Assembly: GCA_038141425.1 (NCBI GenBank)
Contig: JAYQIC010000007.1
Location: forward strand, 358,331 to 422,330
Source of the DNA: UBA7985 sp038141425
Lineage (GTDB): Bacteria; Pseudomonadota; Alphaproteobacteria; UBA7985
DNA length: 64,000 nucleotides
Reading direction: 5' to 3'
The notes under the pieces were generated by a model. That model was not told the DNA's origin. It saw nothing but the letters and a program-made list of their open reading frames with translations, and did no database searches. Within the stretch, counting starts at the first letter, position 1, and each line of letters starts with the position of its first letter. Shown here piece by piece: positions 1 to 11,159 of this stretch. A program made the position numbers and the translations under genes.

Positions 1-1
1 G

Positions 2-102
2 TGGACTGCGGTGCCATGGATCGTGGCGATCAATATCATCGGCAGCCCGGTTTTCGGGCTTTGGCTCTTGCTTAATCTGCCCAGACTGCGCAAAGCCATG
101 GC

Positions 103-106
<4 letters not shown>
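2..106 (+). CDS. C-terminal end of an unidentified membrane protein (partial)
   Basis: An open frame enters from the left edge and ends at TGA 104-106. The 34 visible residues form one long hydrophobic stretch (VPWIVAINIIGSPVFGLWLLL), then a short basic tail (RLRKAMA), as at the cytoplasmic end of an integral membrane protein. Its stop overlaps the rarA start in an ATGA arrangement, which suggests co-transcription. Too little is present to name a family. Confidence 0.5.
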
Positions 107-1496
<1,390 letters not shown>

Positions 1497-1500
<4 letters not shown>

Positions 1501-1892
1501 TCTGGTTGTCGGTTGCCCTCGGTGGTGCGCTTGGCGCCTGCTTGCGCTACGCCCTGTTCCTGTCGATCGGCACGGTCGGCGGTTTTCCGCTGGCGACCTT
1601 TGCTGCCAATGCGGGCGGGTCCCTGGCGCTGGGCTTTCTGGCCGCCCTGTTCCGACTGGGAACCTCGGGCCCGATGAGCTGGGACAGCCCGCTGCGGCTG
1701 TTCCTGCTGGTCGGGGTGCTGGGGGCACTGACGACGTTCTCAACCTTTGCGCTGGAGGCGGTCGACGCCCTGCGTGCGGGCCGGGTCGGGCTGGCACTGC
1801 TCTACGTTTCAGCCACGCTGGTGATCACGGTTGTGGGCTGCTGGATCGGTTACCTGCTGGGTCAGGCTGTGGGGTCATCCCTTGGCCGTTGA
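1497..1892 (+). CDS. crcB: Fluoride channel CrcB/Fluc
   Basis: A 131-residue, four-helix membrane protein matching the CrcB/Fluc family, which exports fluoride through a dual-topology dimer in the inner membrane. Visible signatures are GGALGACLRY at the N-terminus, the asparagine-containing second helix (TFAANAGGSLALGFL) and the channel motif TTFSTF in helix 3. The frame is intact. It starts inside the rarA stop codon and overlaps the next gene's probable TTG start, so the three genes look translationally coupled. No fluoride riboswitch is possible here because there is no intergenic space. Confidence 0.93.
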
Positions 1893-2835
1893 ACTCACCA
1901 TCGGCGCGGATCAGGCCGGGCAGCGCCTCGATCGTCTTGTGAAGGCATTGGCGCCCCACGTGGGTTTCGGCGCCCAGCAGAAATGGTTCCGCACCGGGCA
2001 AATCCGCCTCAACGGCAAGCGGGTCAAAGGCGCCGAGCGGGTTGCCGTCGGCGACCTGCTGCGCCTGCCGCCGCAGGCCGCGCGGGAGACGTCAGAAAAC
2101 CGTTCTGGCATTGATAGCCGCGCCGGTGGAACGGGCCCTGATCCGCGGCTGGTCGAGAGCCTCCGGGCCGCAATCCTGCTCGATCAGGGGCCGGTGCTGG
2201 CCTTTGACAAGCCCGCCGGGCTGGCCGTGCAGGGCGGTAGCAAGACCACCCGCCACGTCGATGGCGCTCTACCCGCCTTCGCCGGGGAGGCTGGCGAGAT
2301 CCCCCGGCTCGTGCACCGCCTCGACCGTGATACCTCAGGCGTGCTGGTGACCGGGCGCGGGCGCGCCGCCGCCGCCGCCCTGACGCGGGCCTTTGCCGAC
2401 CGGGAAGCCCGGAAAACTTACTTCGCCCTCGTCGCATCGTGGCCAGAGGGACAGGAGGCCGGCGTTATCGATGCGCCGCTGCGCAAGGGCCGTGTCGGCG
2501 GCGAGGAGCGGGTTTTCGTCGACTCTGAAGGCCACGCCGACGCGCAGGCCGCCGAAACCCTGTTCCAGGTCGAGCGCCGGGGTCGGAACGGGCGCGTCCT
2601 GCTGTCGCTGGAGCCCAGAACCGGGCGCACGCACCAGCTGCGGGTGCATCTGGCCCACGCGGGCGGCGCAATCCTCGGGGACGGCAAGTACGGGCAGCGC
2701 CTGCCAGCCGACTGGGCGGCGCCCAAGCGGCTATATCTGCATTCTGCGCGGCTGGAAATCGCCCACCCCGAGGGCGGAATACTGCGGCTGGATGCACCTC
2801 TGCCATCCGCCTTCAACGAGGCGCTGGACGCTTGA
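1882..2835 (+). CDS. rluC: 23S rRNA pseudouridine synthase, RluC/RluD family
   Basis: RluA-superfamily pseudouridine synthase that isomerises uridines in 23S rRNA. An N-terminal S4-like RNA-binding domain (GQRLDRLVKALAP...QIRLNGKRVKGAERV) precedes the catalytic domain with HRLDRDTSG, whose aspartate is the nucleophile, and the late motif GRTHQLRVHLAHAG. No ATG lies near the start of homology. TTG at 1882 is chosen because it begins just before the S4 domain and overlaps the end of crcB; an upstream ATG at 1831 would lie deep inside crcB. RluC rather than RluD is inferred from overall form only. Confidence 0.85.
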   Translation: MAVELTIGADQAGQRLDRLVKALAPHVGFGAQQKWFRTGQIRLNGKRVKGAERVAVGDLLRLPPQAARETSENRSGIDSRAGGTGPDPRLVESLRAAILLDQGPVLAFDKPAGLAVQGGSKTTRHVDGALPAFAGEAGEIPRLVHRLDRDTSGVLVTGRGRAAAAALTRAFADREARKTYFALVASWPEGQEAGVIDAPLRKGRVGGEERVFVDSEGHADAQAAETLFQVERRGRNGRVLLSLEPRTGRTHQLRVHLAHAGGAILGDGKYGQRLPADWAAPKRLYLHSARLEIAHPEGGILRLDAPLPSAFNEALDA

Positions 2836-2935
2836 CCCGCCCCACGGCGGCGTTACACCCATTCGGGTCGCGCCCCGTCCGGCTGTTTTCCACAGAGTAG
2901 AGTTATCGGTGAGCCTGAGTTCCCCTCATAGCACC

Positions 2936-3633
2936 ATGGTTGATGCCAGCCCGCAGCACCGGTTCAAGCTGCTGGCCTTCGACATGGACGGCACTCTGAT
3001 CGACAGCCTCGCCGCCATCGTCGATGCGAGTGTCGAGGCCTTTGCCGGCACGCCGTTCCCGACCCCGAGCGCGGAGCAGGTGCGACAGGTCGTGGGGCTG
3101 CCACTGGAACTGTGCGTGGAGCACTGGGCGCCGCAGGCCAACCGGGCCGAAGTGCTGGACCTGGCCGAGGCTTACCGCCGGGCCTTTCGCGGGCAGCGCG
3201 AGCGCGGCGACATCAGCGAGCGGCCTTACACCGGCGTCGAAGCCACGCTTGCGGCCCTCACGCACGACGAGATCTTCATGGCTGTGGTCACCGGCAAGGA
3301 TCGGCGCGGGCTGGACAGCGCGCTGGCGCACCATGGCTTCAGCCGGTTCTTCCACTCGCTGCAGACCCCCGACAACAACCCCAGCAAGCCCGCGCCGGAC
3401 ATGGTCTGGACCGCCAACCGCGAGACCGCGACCGAAGCGCGGGATACGGTGGTGATCGGCGACACCAGCTTTGACATCGAAATGGCGCGCAACGCCGGGG
3501 CCTTTGCCGTCGGCGTCACCTACGGCAACCACGACCCGTCGGTGCTGCGCCGGGCGGGTGCCCACGCGCTGATCGACAGTTTTCCGACCTGCCCGGGGTG
3601 CTGGCTATGCTGAGTGAAGCGGAGGTGCCCTGA
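2936..3633 (+). CDS. HAD-family phosphatase, phosphoglycolate-phosphatase-like, one frame change
   Basis: Haloacid dehalogenase superfamily hydrolase with motif I DMDGTLIDS, motif II threonine (VVTGKDRRGLD), a motif III lysine (NPSKPAPD) and motif IV GDTSFDIEMA. This fits subclass IA phosphatases such as Gph. Read literally, the frame ends at 3613. One missing base near 3582, in a T-run, restores a normal ending with TGA at 3631-3633, which overlaps the ATP12 start by one base. The gene lies between rluC and the ATP12 gene. The actual substrate cannot be read from sequence. Confidence 0.85.
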
Positions 3634-4373
3634 TGCAGATCGGTAGCAGCGGCGAAGCGGGCAAGATCCGCAAGTTTTACAAGAAAGCCACCGTGGAGGC
3701 CTGCGCCGACGGCTCTGGCTGGCGGGTCATGCTCGACAGCCACGAGCTCAAGACCACAGCCAAGCACGATTTGCACCTGCCCTCGCGCTCGCTGGCGGAG
3801 GCGCTGGCGCGGGAGTGGAACGCGCAGGAGCGCGACGTCATCCCCCAGACCATGCCGGTGACCCAGCTGGTGTTCACGGGATTGGACAACTTCGCCGGAT
3901 CACTGGACGAAATCCGCGAAGAAACCGCGCAATATGGGGAAACCGACCTGCTGTGCTACCGTGTCACCGAACCGCGCGCGCTGGCGGCGATACAGGATGA
4001 GCAATGGCAGCCGCTGCTCGACTGGGCGGCGAAGCAGCTCGACGCGCCGCTGACCGTGACCCGCGGCATCATGGCGGTGACCCAGCCGCGCCAGTCGGTG
4101 GCAGCGCTGCGGCGACCGCTGGAGCGCCTCGACGTGCTGCACATCACGGCGCTGCGCACGCTGGTTGGCGCAACCGGCAGCCTGGTGCTGGCGCTTGCGG
4201 TTTATTTCGGCCGACTGTCCCCGGGGCAGGCGGTGGAACTGGCCACGGTCGAAGAGCGCTTCCAGCTCGAAACCTGGGGCGCGGATGAAGAACTCGAAGC
4301 CACACTGGCGGGAAAACAAGAAGACGCCGAGGCCGCAGGGATCATCCTCAGCGCCCTCAGCCGCCGGGACTGA
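3633..4373 (+). CDS. ATP12-family F1-ATPase assembly chaperone
   Basis: A 246-residue protein matching the ATP12 family. In mitochondria ATP12 binds the free F1 alpha subunit; homologues are found mainly in alphaproteobacteria. Visible family features are an N-terminal RKFYKKATVE segment, LDSHELKT, EWNAQERDVIPQTMPVT and the C-terminal acidic motif (ERFQLETWGADEE). The frame is intact. It overlaps the preceding HAD gene by one base and is followed 66 bp later by pccB. Its role in assembling this organism's ATP synthase is inferred from the family. Confidence 0.92.
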   Translation: MQIGSSGEAGKIRKFYKKATVEACADGSGWRVMLDSHELKTTAKHDLHLPSRSLAEALAREWNAQERDVIPQTMPVTQLVFTGLDNFAGSLDEIREETAQYGETDLLCYRVTEPRALAAIQDEQWQPLLDWAAKQLDAPLTVTRGIMAVTQPRQSVAALRRPLERLDVLHITALRTLVGATGSLVLALAVYFGRLSPGQAVELATVEERFQLETWGADEELEATLAGKQEDAEAAGIILSALSRRD

Positions 4374-4439
4374 CAGCGGTCCCCACGGCAAAAGAGAACG
4401 AAGGCAGACAGGCAGGACAGGACCAGGGAGAACAAGGCC

Positions 4440-5972
4440 ATGCCCAACCACGTAGCCGAACTTGCACGCCGTCGCGAACGCGCCCGTCTGGGCGGCGGTC
4501 AGGACCGCATCGACGCCCAGCACCGGCGCGGCAAGCTGACCGCGCGAGAGCGCCTCGACGTTTTGCTCGACCCCGACACCTTCGAAGAGTTCGACATGTT
4601 CGTCGAGCACCGCGCGACCGACTTCGGCATGCAGGACCGGCGCATTCCCGGCGACGGCGTGGTGACTGGTACCGGCCTGATCAACGGCCGTCGGACGTTT
4701 GTCTACAGTCAGGATTTCACGGTCTTCGGTGGCTCCCTGTCCGAAGCTCACGCCGAGAAAATCTGCAAGGTGATGGAGCAGGCCATGCGGGTCGGCGCGC
4801 CCGTCATCGGGCTGGCGGACAGTGGCGGTGCCCGCATTCAGGAGGGCGTGGCCAGCCTCGGCGGCTACGCAGACGTGTTCCAGCAGAACGTGCTGGCCAG
4901 CGGCGTGGTGCCGCAAATCTCCATGATCATGGGCCCCTGTGCCGGCGGGGCGGTGTATTCGCCCGCGATCACCGACTTTATCTTCATGGTGCGCGATACG
5001 TCGTACATGTTCGTCACTGGTCCCGACGTGGTGAAGACCGTCACCCACGAAGACATCACCCAGGAAGAGCTCGGCGGCGCCTCCACCCACACCCGGGTGA
5101 GCGGCGTGGCCGACGCCGCCTTCGAAAACGACATCGACGCGCTGCTCAATCTGCGCCGTTTCTTCGGCTTTCTGCCGCTAAGCAACCGCGACCGCGCGCC
5201 GAAGCTGGAAACCGTCGATGACCCGCGCCGGGATATCCACGCGCTGGACCGCCTGGTGCCCGAGGATCCCACCAAGCCCTATGACATGAAGGAAGTCATC
5301 GACAAGATCGTCGACGACCGTGAATTCTTTGAGCTTCAGCCCGACTTCGCCGCCAACATCATCACCGGTATGGCCCGGATGGACGGCTCGACCGTCGGCA
5401 TCGTCGCCAACCAACCGATGGAGCAGGCGGGCTGTCTGGATATCAACGCCAGCCGCAAAGCAGCCCGTTTCATCCGGTTCTGCGACGCCTTCCACATCCC
5501 GGTGGTGACGCTGGTCGACGTGCCCGGCTTCCTGCCCGGCAAGGATCAGGAGCACGACGGCATCATCCGCCACGGTGCCAAGCTGCTCTACGCCTATGCC
5601 GAATGCACGGTGCCCAAGGTGACGGTCATCACCCGCAAGGCTTACGGCGGCGCCTACGACGTCATGGCGTCCAAGCATCTGCGCGGGGATGCCAACTTCG
5701 CCTGGCCTACCGCAGAGATCGCGGTCATGGGCGCCAAGGGCGCGGTGGAAATCATCTTCCGCAAGGAAGCCGGCGACCCGGAGCAGCTCCAGCGCCGCAC
5801 CGATGAGTATCAGGAGGCCTTCGCCAACCCCTTTGTCGCGGCCAAGCGTGGCTACATCGACGACGTGATCATGCCCCACGGAACCCGGCGGCGGATCATC
5901 CAGTCGCTGGACATGCTCAAGACCAAGAAGCTCGACAACCCCTGGCGCAAGCACGGCAACATTCCACTATAG
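4440..5972 (+). CDS. pccB: Propionyl-CoA carboxylase beta subunit (carboxyltransferase)
   Basis: A 510-residue intact carboxyltransferase of the PccB type. It transfers CO2 from carboxybiotin on the alpha subunit to propionyl-CoA, giving methylmalonyl-CoA. The N-terminal half holds the acyl-CoA binding region (GLADSGGARIQEGV, MGPCAGGAVYSPA) and the C-terminal half the carboxybiotin region (PGFLPGKDQEHDGIIRHGAKLLYAYAE, GGAYDVM). A good ribosome site (GGGAGAA) precedes the ATG. The biotinylated alpha subunit and methylmalonyl-CoA mutase are not in this window. Propionyl rather than acetyl specificity is inferred from similarity to PccB. Confidence 0.94.
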   Translation: MPNHVAELARRRERARLGGGQDRIDAQHRRGKLTARERLDVLLDPDTFEEFDMFVEHRATDFGMQDRRIPGDGVVTGTGLINGRRTFVYSQDFTVFGGSLSEAHAEKICKVMEQAMRVGAPVIGLADSGGARIQEGVASLGGYADVFQQNVLASGVVPQISMIMGPCAGGAVYSPAITDFIFMVRDTSYMFVTGPDVVKTVTHEDITQEELGGASTHTRVSGVADAAFENDIDALLNLRRFFGFLPLSNRDRAPKLETVDDPRRDIHALDRLVPEDPTKPYDMKEVIDKIVDDREFFELQPDFAANIITGMARMDGSTVGIVANQPMEQAGCLDINASRKAARFIRFCDAFHIPVVTLVDVPGFLPGKDQEHDGIIRHGAKLLYAYAECTVPKVTVITRKAYGGAYDVMASKHLRGDANFAWPTAEIAVMGAKGAVEIIFRKEAGDPEQLQRRTDEYQEAFANPFVAAKRGYIDDVIMPHGTRRRIIQSLDMLKTKKLDNPWRKHGNIPL

Positions 5973-5983
5973 GCGGCAGAACG

Positions 5984-5999
5984 GGGCGGGTTTCCGCCC
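5984..5999 (+). terminator. Weak hairpin after pccB
   Basis: GGGCGG-GTTT-CCGCCC forms a perfect six-base-pair stem 11 bases after the pccB stop. No T-run follows, so intrinsic termination is doubtful; it may only mark the end of the message. Confidence 0.35.
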
Positions 6000-6053
6000 T
6001 GCCTTCGCCCGGCTATAACGATCCGAGCGCGCACCGCATCCAAAGGGACTTTC

Positions 6054-9000
6054 ATGCTTCGTCTGGGCATCTTCATCGCGGCACTGATCGCAGTGTTCAT
6101 AGCGGCACTGAGCCTGACGCCGCGGCTGCTGACCCCGAACGTGTACCGTGCGCAGGCGCTGGTCGGCCTGACCCGCGCGCTGGGTCAACCGGTGACGGCG
6201 GGCGAGGATGCTGCCATCCGGCTTCTGCCCCGGCCGCGCTTGCAGCTGACCGATGTGCGGGTGCTGGGTGACGGCGCACGGACCGATGACGTGCTGCTCG
6301 CCGCCGATACGGCGACCTTCGACCTGCGTCCCCGCGCGCTGGCGACCGGGCGGATTGTCGTAGAGGCCGTCGATCTCGACCGCCCGGTGATCTTCCTGAC
6401 CCGGGCTGAAGACCGCTCCGTGACCTTCGGTGCCGCGCCGCTTTTCTCCGGTCTGTCGGGGCAGAGTGAAACCCCCGCGACCCTGTCATTGCTCAACTTG
6501 TCCGATGGTGAGTTGCTCTACGTCGATGAACCGCTGGGCCAGTCCCTGCGGCTGGGGATTGATGATCTGCGGGTCGAGCGCGTCGATGGTTATGCCTTCG
6601 AGGCGAAAGGGCGCGTTCTGGCCGGGCAGGCGCCCTACGACGTCCAAATCGCCTTTGTGCCGACGGCGAACCCGCGCGGGGAGCGTGGCTTTGATATCGA
6701 CGTGCGCGGCGAAGCGGGCCGCCGGATCAGCCTCAGCGGCGCCATCGATGACAAGTTTGCCAACAGCCTGATCGTGCGCGAAGACCTCGGCTGGAAGCTC
6801 CGTGCAGAAGGCTTCCGCCATCCACTGCTGGGTCGCATCGGCCTCGATAACGGGCAGGGCATCAAGGTCGAATCCCGGGTGCTGAGCGATCAGGAAGGCT
6901 ACGATTTGCCCGGCCTGACCCTAAGTCTGGCCAATGGTCAGCAAATCCGGGGCAAGGCGCGGCTGAGCCCGTCGCCTGATCAGAATTTCCTCGACCTGAT
7001 CCTCTCCGGGAACGGCATCACCCTTGCCACAGCCGCCGCTGACCTGCCGGTGCGCGACTGGACCGCGCTGCTACCCGGCGCTGTTGCCGACCTCGGTGGG
7101 CTGGGCCTGCGCTTCGATATCAGTGCGCAGGATCTGAGCCTGCCCAACGGCACGGCGGTCGAACGGCTCACTGTGGCCGGAGCCCTCACGGCGGCAGATG
7201 GCCTGCGCCTGCGTTCACTCCGCGCCAAGACCGATGCTGCCGTGTCCTTTGACCTCGACCGGCTGATCGTAGCCGGGTCAGACGAGCTGGAGTTCGCAGG
7301 TCGGATTACTGCTGATGATCCTTCGCGCCTGATCTCGGACCCGGACCGCGCCGAGCTGGCACGGAGCCTCGGGCGGCTGAATTTTGAGGGCGAAGTGGCG
7401 CTGATCGATGGCGCACTCGCCGTGACCAGCGGCCGGGTCGAAACCAGTCAGGGCGGCTTCAGCGTCGATGGCGCCCCGTTCTCGCTCGATGCGGTGACCG
7501 GACTGGGCGCGGCGCGGCTGTCGGTTGATGTCGAGACCCTCGACCTCAGCACATGGGCGCCTGAGCTCGATGTCAGCTCTGTGCCTGAACTGGCCGAGCA
7601 GGGCCGGGTGCTGACCGAGCGCATGCGCGCTTTGGGCGCTGGCTCGCTGTCGATCCGGGCCAGCACCGCGACCCTCGGTCCGCGCATCTTCCGGGCGTTT
7701 GAGGCCGAGGTTGAGCCACTGGGCGACCGCAGTCAGGTGCTCGACGCCCGCTTCCTCGACGAAGACGGCAACCACGTCCACGCTGTCACCCGTTTTGATG
7801 AAACCGGGGAGACCCTGCAGTCCGGACAGGTGGAAATCATCCTCAGCGACCGCCCCCGGGCGGCGGAAAGGGCGCTGTCACGCTTTGCCCCGGCTGCCCT
7901 CGAATACGACCTGCTCGCCCGTGCGCTCGATACGCTTGCGCTCGACCGGCTGGTGCTGCTGCGGCCGACGGCGGACCGCCCATGGGAGCTGAGCCTGATC
8001 AGCGCGGACAGCGACCTGTCGGCGACCATGCCCGATGCAGACGGCAATCAGACCTGGTCCTTTAGCGCCGCCCGTGCTGCCGATCTGTTCACGGTTCTGG
8101 GCCTTCCTACGGCCATGCTTGATCCGTCGGCTGCGCCGGAGACCAGTCGCGGGGCCATGGTCAGCGGCCGGTTTTCGAAGACGGCACGCTGGTCGGGATC
8201 GGCACGGTGTTGGGGGCTGATCTGACCGTTTCGCGACAGCCGTCACGGTGCCGACAACGTGCAGAAGATCTGGTCGGCCCAGCGCTGCAACTCAGCCTCG
8301 AACACCCAGAGGCTTCGGAGCTGCTCGCCGCGCTGGGGCTGGGCGATATCCGACTGGCATCAAGGCAGCCCGCCAAGCTCGATCTGGTGTTTAGCGCCGG
8401 TTCCGCTGCGGCTGACCGCGCGTTCAACATCGATCTGGCGCTTGGGGATGGCGTGCAGATGACAGGCGACGGGCGCTTTCACACCCGCGCCCGGACATTC
8501 AGTTTCATCGGTGAGGCCGACCGGATCGTGGGTGCAGACTGGCTCGCAGCCCTGTCTTCGGGCAGCGGCGATACCCTGATCTCACCGCTGCTTGCCGGAC
8601 TCTCGGGCGAGGTCGCCCTGGCGATCGGGCAGCTCGACGCCGGTGATCTGGGGCAGGTTGAAGACGCGACACTGGCGCTGTCATTCACCCCCGGACGCTA
8701 CATTGTCGAGCGGTTCGACGGCCGGATCGTGGACGGGCCGCTGGTTGAAGGTGGGTTGAGCCTGAGCGGCGACCTGTTGGTCGGGCAGGATGTCTTTGCC
8801 GATCTGTCGATTGCGATTTCGGACGCGCGGCCGGTGTTCCGGCCTGCGGCGGAGACGGCGCTGACCTTCGACACGCTGAGCTTCTCTGCCGACAGCTTTC
8901 AGGCCCGCGCCGCTGGCTTGCAGGATTGCTGAGGGCCGCAGCGGCGAGTTTCGAAGTCGATGGTCTGGCGCGGCTGGAACTGGCCCTGACCGCGATCAAC

Positions 9001-9357
9001 GCCGCCGAGCAACTGCCCGCCGCCGGGCCCTGGCGCGGCTTTCTGACCGGGCCGCAGGGGATCAGCGCCTACGAGGATCTGCGCGGACTGTTCTTTGACG
9101 GGGCCGCCACGCTGACCGGTCTGGTGCAGATGGATGCCGGCGCGCTGACCACCAGCACACTGACGCTCGCCGGACGGCCCGGTACCCTGCTCGCCAAGGG
9201 GCAGGTGTCGCTGGAGGGCTGGGCTGCCGCAGGGTTGGACGGCGCCGGACCGGCGCGGATCGAACTCTACAGCGCCGAGGACGCTGCATTGGTGGAGCAG
9301 GTGCTGCTGATCAGCGGGCCGGTTGCCGAACCCGCTCAGCTCTCGGTCGAGCGCTGA
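6054..9357 (+). CDS. AsmA-family large envelope protein, two frame changes
   Basis: About 1,100 residues with one N-terminal membrane anchor (IFIAALIAVFIAALSL) and a long, beta-rich, repetitive periplasmic part, typical of AsmA/AsmA-like proteins implicated in outer-membrane lipid transport. The N-terminal pattern (membrane segment, then ALTRALGQPV and LLPRPRLQLTDVRV) is the AsmA signature region. The frame changes near 8,190 and near 8,925, and each downstream frame continues the same composition. The 3' end overlaps the convergent RHH gene by about 20 bp. No specific AsmA paralogue is assigned. Confidence 0.8.
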
Positions 9358-9553
9358 GTCTGCCGCGCCCGGGCGTAAAGCACCTGCCGGATTGCACTTG
9401 GCAGACCGTTGCCGCCCCGCACCCGGTCGATCGCTGCGATTGCCGCGGCCAGCGATAGACCTCTTCGAGCGCCAGCGCCTGCAGACCTTGCCAAAACACC
9501 GGTTCGAGCGAAATCGAAGTGGCGTGCCCGGCGATGGTCACCGAGCGCTTCAT
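9336..9553 (-). CDS. Small ribbon-helix-helix domain protein, one frame change
   Basis: The frame from ATG at 9553 reads MKRSVTIAGHATSISLEP.FW..L, the N-terminal pattern of the alphaproteobacterial RHH_4 family of predicted DNA-binding proteins. After the codons for LALEE a missing G (near 9455) shifts the frame. Restoring it gives EEGLSLAAAIAAIDRVRGG and a normal end QTQRSTES at the stop 9336-9338. About 72 residues. It is convergent with the AsmA gene, overlapping it slightly, and divergent from the gene at 9635. The target is unknown. Confidence 0.7.
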
Positions 9554-9634
9554 CGGGCGCTGATCGATGCCGTCGGGCGCCAGCCTGGCTGTTTCCAGCC
9601 AGCTTTCGAAGGATGAGGGGTCAGCCACGGGGTC

Positions 9635-10521
9635 ATGCAGCCTTTCGATACGTTTATCGCCGTAGACTGGTCCGCCGCTTCGGTCCCGGTCAAGGGGGCG
9701 AACTCGATTTGGATCAGCCGCCGCCGGGCAAAGCCGGACGGGCAGGGCCATCGGCTGCTGAACTTTCCACGCGATTTGAGGCGGAGGCCTTCCTCGGCCG
9801 CGAGATCGAGCGCAGCCAATCCGAGAGGACGCGGCTGCTCATGGGCTTTGATTTTCCCTTTGGCTATCCGCAAGGCTTTGCTGCGAGGCTCGCCACTCAG
9901 GCGCTCGCGAACGGGGAAGCAGCATTAAATGCCGTCGGAGATATCGCCCCCTGGCGCGTGATCTGGCGGGTGTTCTCTGCATTGATCGAAGACGACGAGC
10001 GCAACGCCAACAACCGCTTTGCCGTTGGCGCTGAGCTGAACCGCTGGCTGGGCTTTGACGAGGGGCCGTTCTGGGGCTGCCCGCGCCAGCACGCGGGGCC
10101 GAACCTCTCGCCCTACCGCCCCGCCACGCACATCCTTGCCGAGCGCCGCCTGTGCGAAGTCCCGGTACCCAAGTCGCAGCCGGGGTGGAAGCTTGCCTAC
10201 GTTGGCTCGGTCGGCTCGCAGGGCTTGATGGGGATTCCTGTGCTGGAGCGCCTGCGCCAGCGCCTCGGGGTCACGGTCTGGCCCTTTGAACCCGTTCCCG
10301 CAGAGGGGCCAGCGCAGGTGTTCACCGAGCTTTATCTGTCGCTGTGGCCGGTCCCGGCCATGGGCGGGCCTTGCAAGGATGCTGATCAGGTCAGCGCCAT
10401 GACCGCAGGATGGCGTCGCCGGCCCGACGCGTTGGCGCGTTGGCTGACCGAGGCCTATCCTGAAGAAGTCCGGACCGAAGAAGGCTGGGTCCTGGGTGTG
10501 CCGTCGCCCTCGCGCGACTGA
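9635..10521 (+). CDS. Conserved protein of unknown function with an N-terminal AVDWSA motif, one frame change
   Basis: The frame starting at 9635 reads FIAVDWSAASVPVKG. After a lost C in a short C-run near 9,770 it continues as RFEAEAFLGREIERSQ and DFPFGYPQGFA through to 10521, about 295 residues. The acidic AVDWSA start and a later DFPFG resemble DUF429-like RNase H-fold proteins. Homologues have been annotated loosely as cofactor-biosynthesis proteins, which I cannot confirm. No signal peptide or membrane helix is seen. It is divergent from the RHH gene (about 80 bp between starts) and convergent with sspB, with only 11 bp between stops. Confidence 0.7.
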
Positions 10522-10532
10522 TCGGCTGAGGC

Positions 10533-11050
10533 TTACTTGCGGCGGAAGGCGTCCAGCGTGACCACGTTATCGCCGGGCGCTGCATCCGCTTCGTCGGCTT
10601 CACCGCTGTCGTCGCCCTATCGTCTTCTGCACTGGCAGGGGTGTCAGGTCCAGCGGCCGCTTCTTCCGGCATCACCGGTCCCGTCATCGTCATCGCCCTC
10701 GTCAGTCAGCGAAGGCAGTTGCAGGGCGAAGCCTTCTTCCTGGCAGACCAGACCCTCGATCGCGTCGAAGGGAATGCTGAGGTCCTCGTAGCCTTCGCCA
10801 AAGGACAGGGTGACGTCGAAGCCCTCGTCACCGAGCATCAGGTTTTCGCTGTAGCCACCGAAGACCAGATGGATGGCCTCTGGATATTCTTCCTTGAGGT
10901 AGTCGGGGAGTCCACGCCGGGGTGGGTGGTTTTGACCACCAGCAGGATGTCGGGCGCCTTCGGCCCTTCGTCGGTGTACCGGCTCAGCACGTCCTTGAGA
11001 AAATCACGGCTCCGCTGCGCGAAGAGGGATTTGATCACGGCTTGACTCAT
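10533..11050 (-). CDS. sspB: ClpXP adaptor SspB (alpha-type), two or more frame changes
   Basis: SspB binds the tmRNA-encoded tag and tethers tagged proteins to ClpXP. From ATG at 11050: MSQAVIKSLFAQRSRDFLKDVL, then ILLVVKTTHPGVD. After a missing C near 10,905 it continues LPDYLKEEYPEAIHLVFGGY and GFDVTLSFGEGYEDLSIPFDAIEG, the core of the fold. After a further shift near 10,610 it ends VVTLDAFRRK at TAA 10533-10535, the usual alphaproteobacterial SspB end, thought to dock on ClpX. About 172 residues with an acidic linker. It lies about 110 bp downstream of the tmRNA gene on the same strand. Confidence 0.88.
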
Positions 11051-11159
11051 TCGGACGGTCCTTGCTGGCAACGGCTTGCCTCTTACAAGCAAAGACCCCG
11101 GGCCAAAGCAAGCCGGGATGTGCGCGGTTCAACTATGACAGAGAGAAATTGGGCGTTCT

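Noticed and set aside
6054..9357. Treating the AsmA, PBP2 and UvrA pieces as separate genes or pseudogenes
   Set aside because: The pieces are collinear, abut within a few bases and together give normal-length proteins, as expected from sequencing indels.
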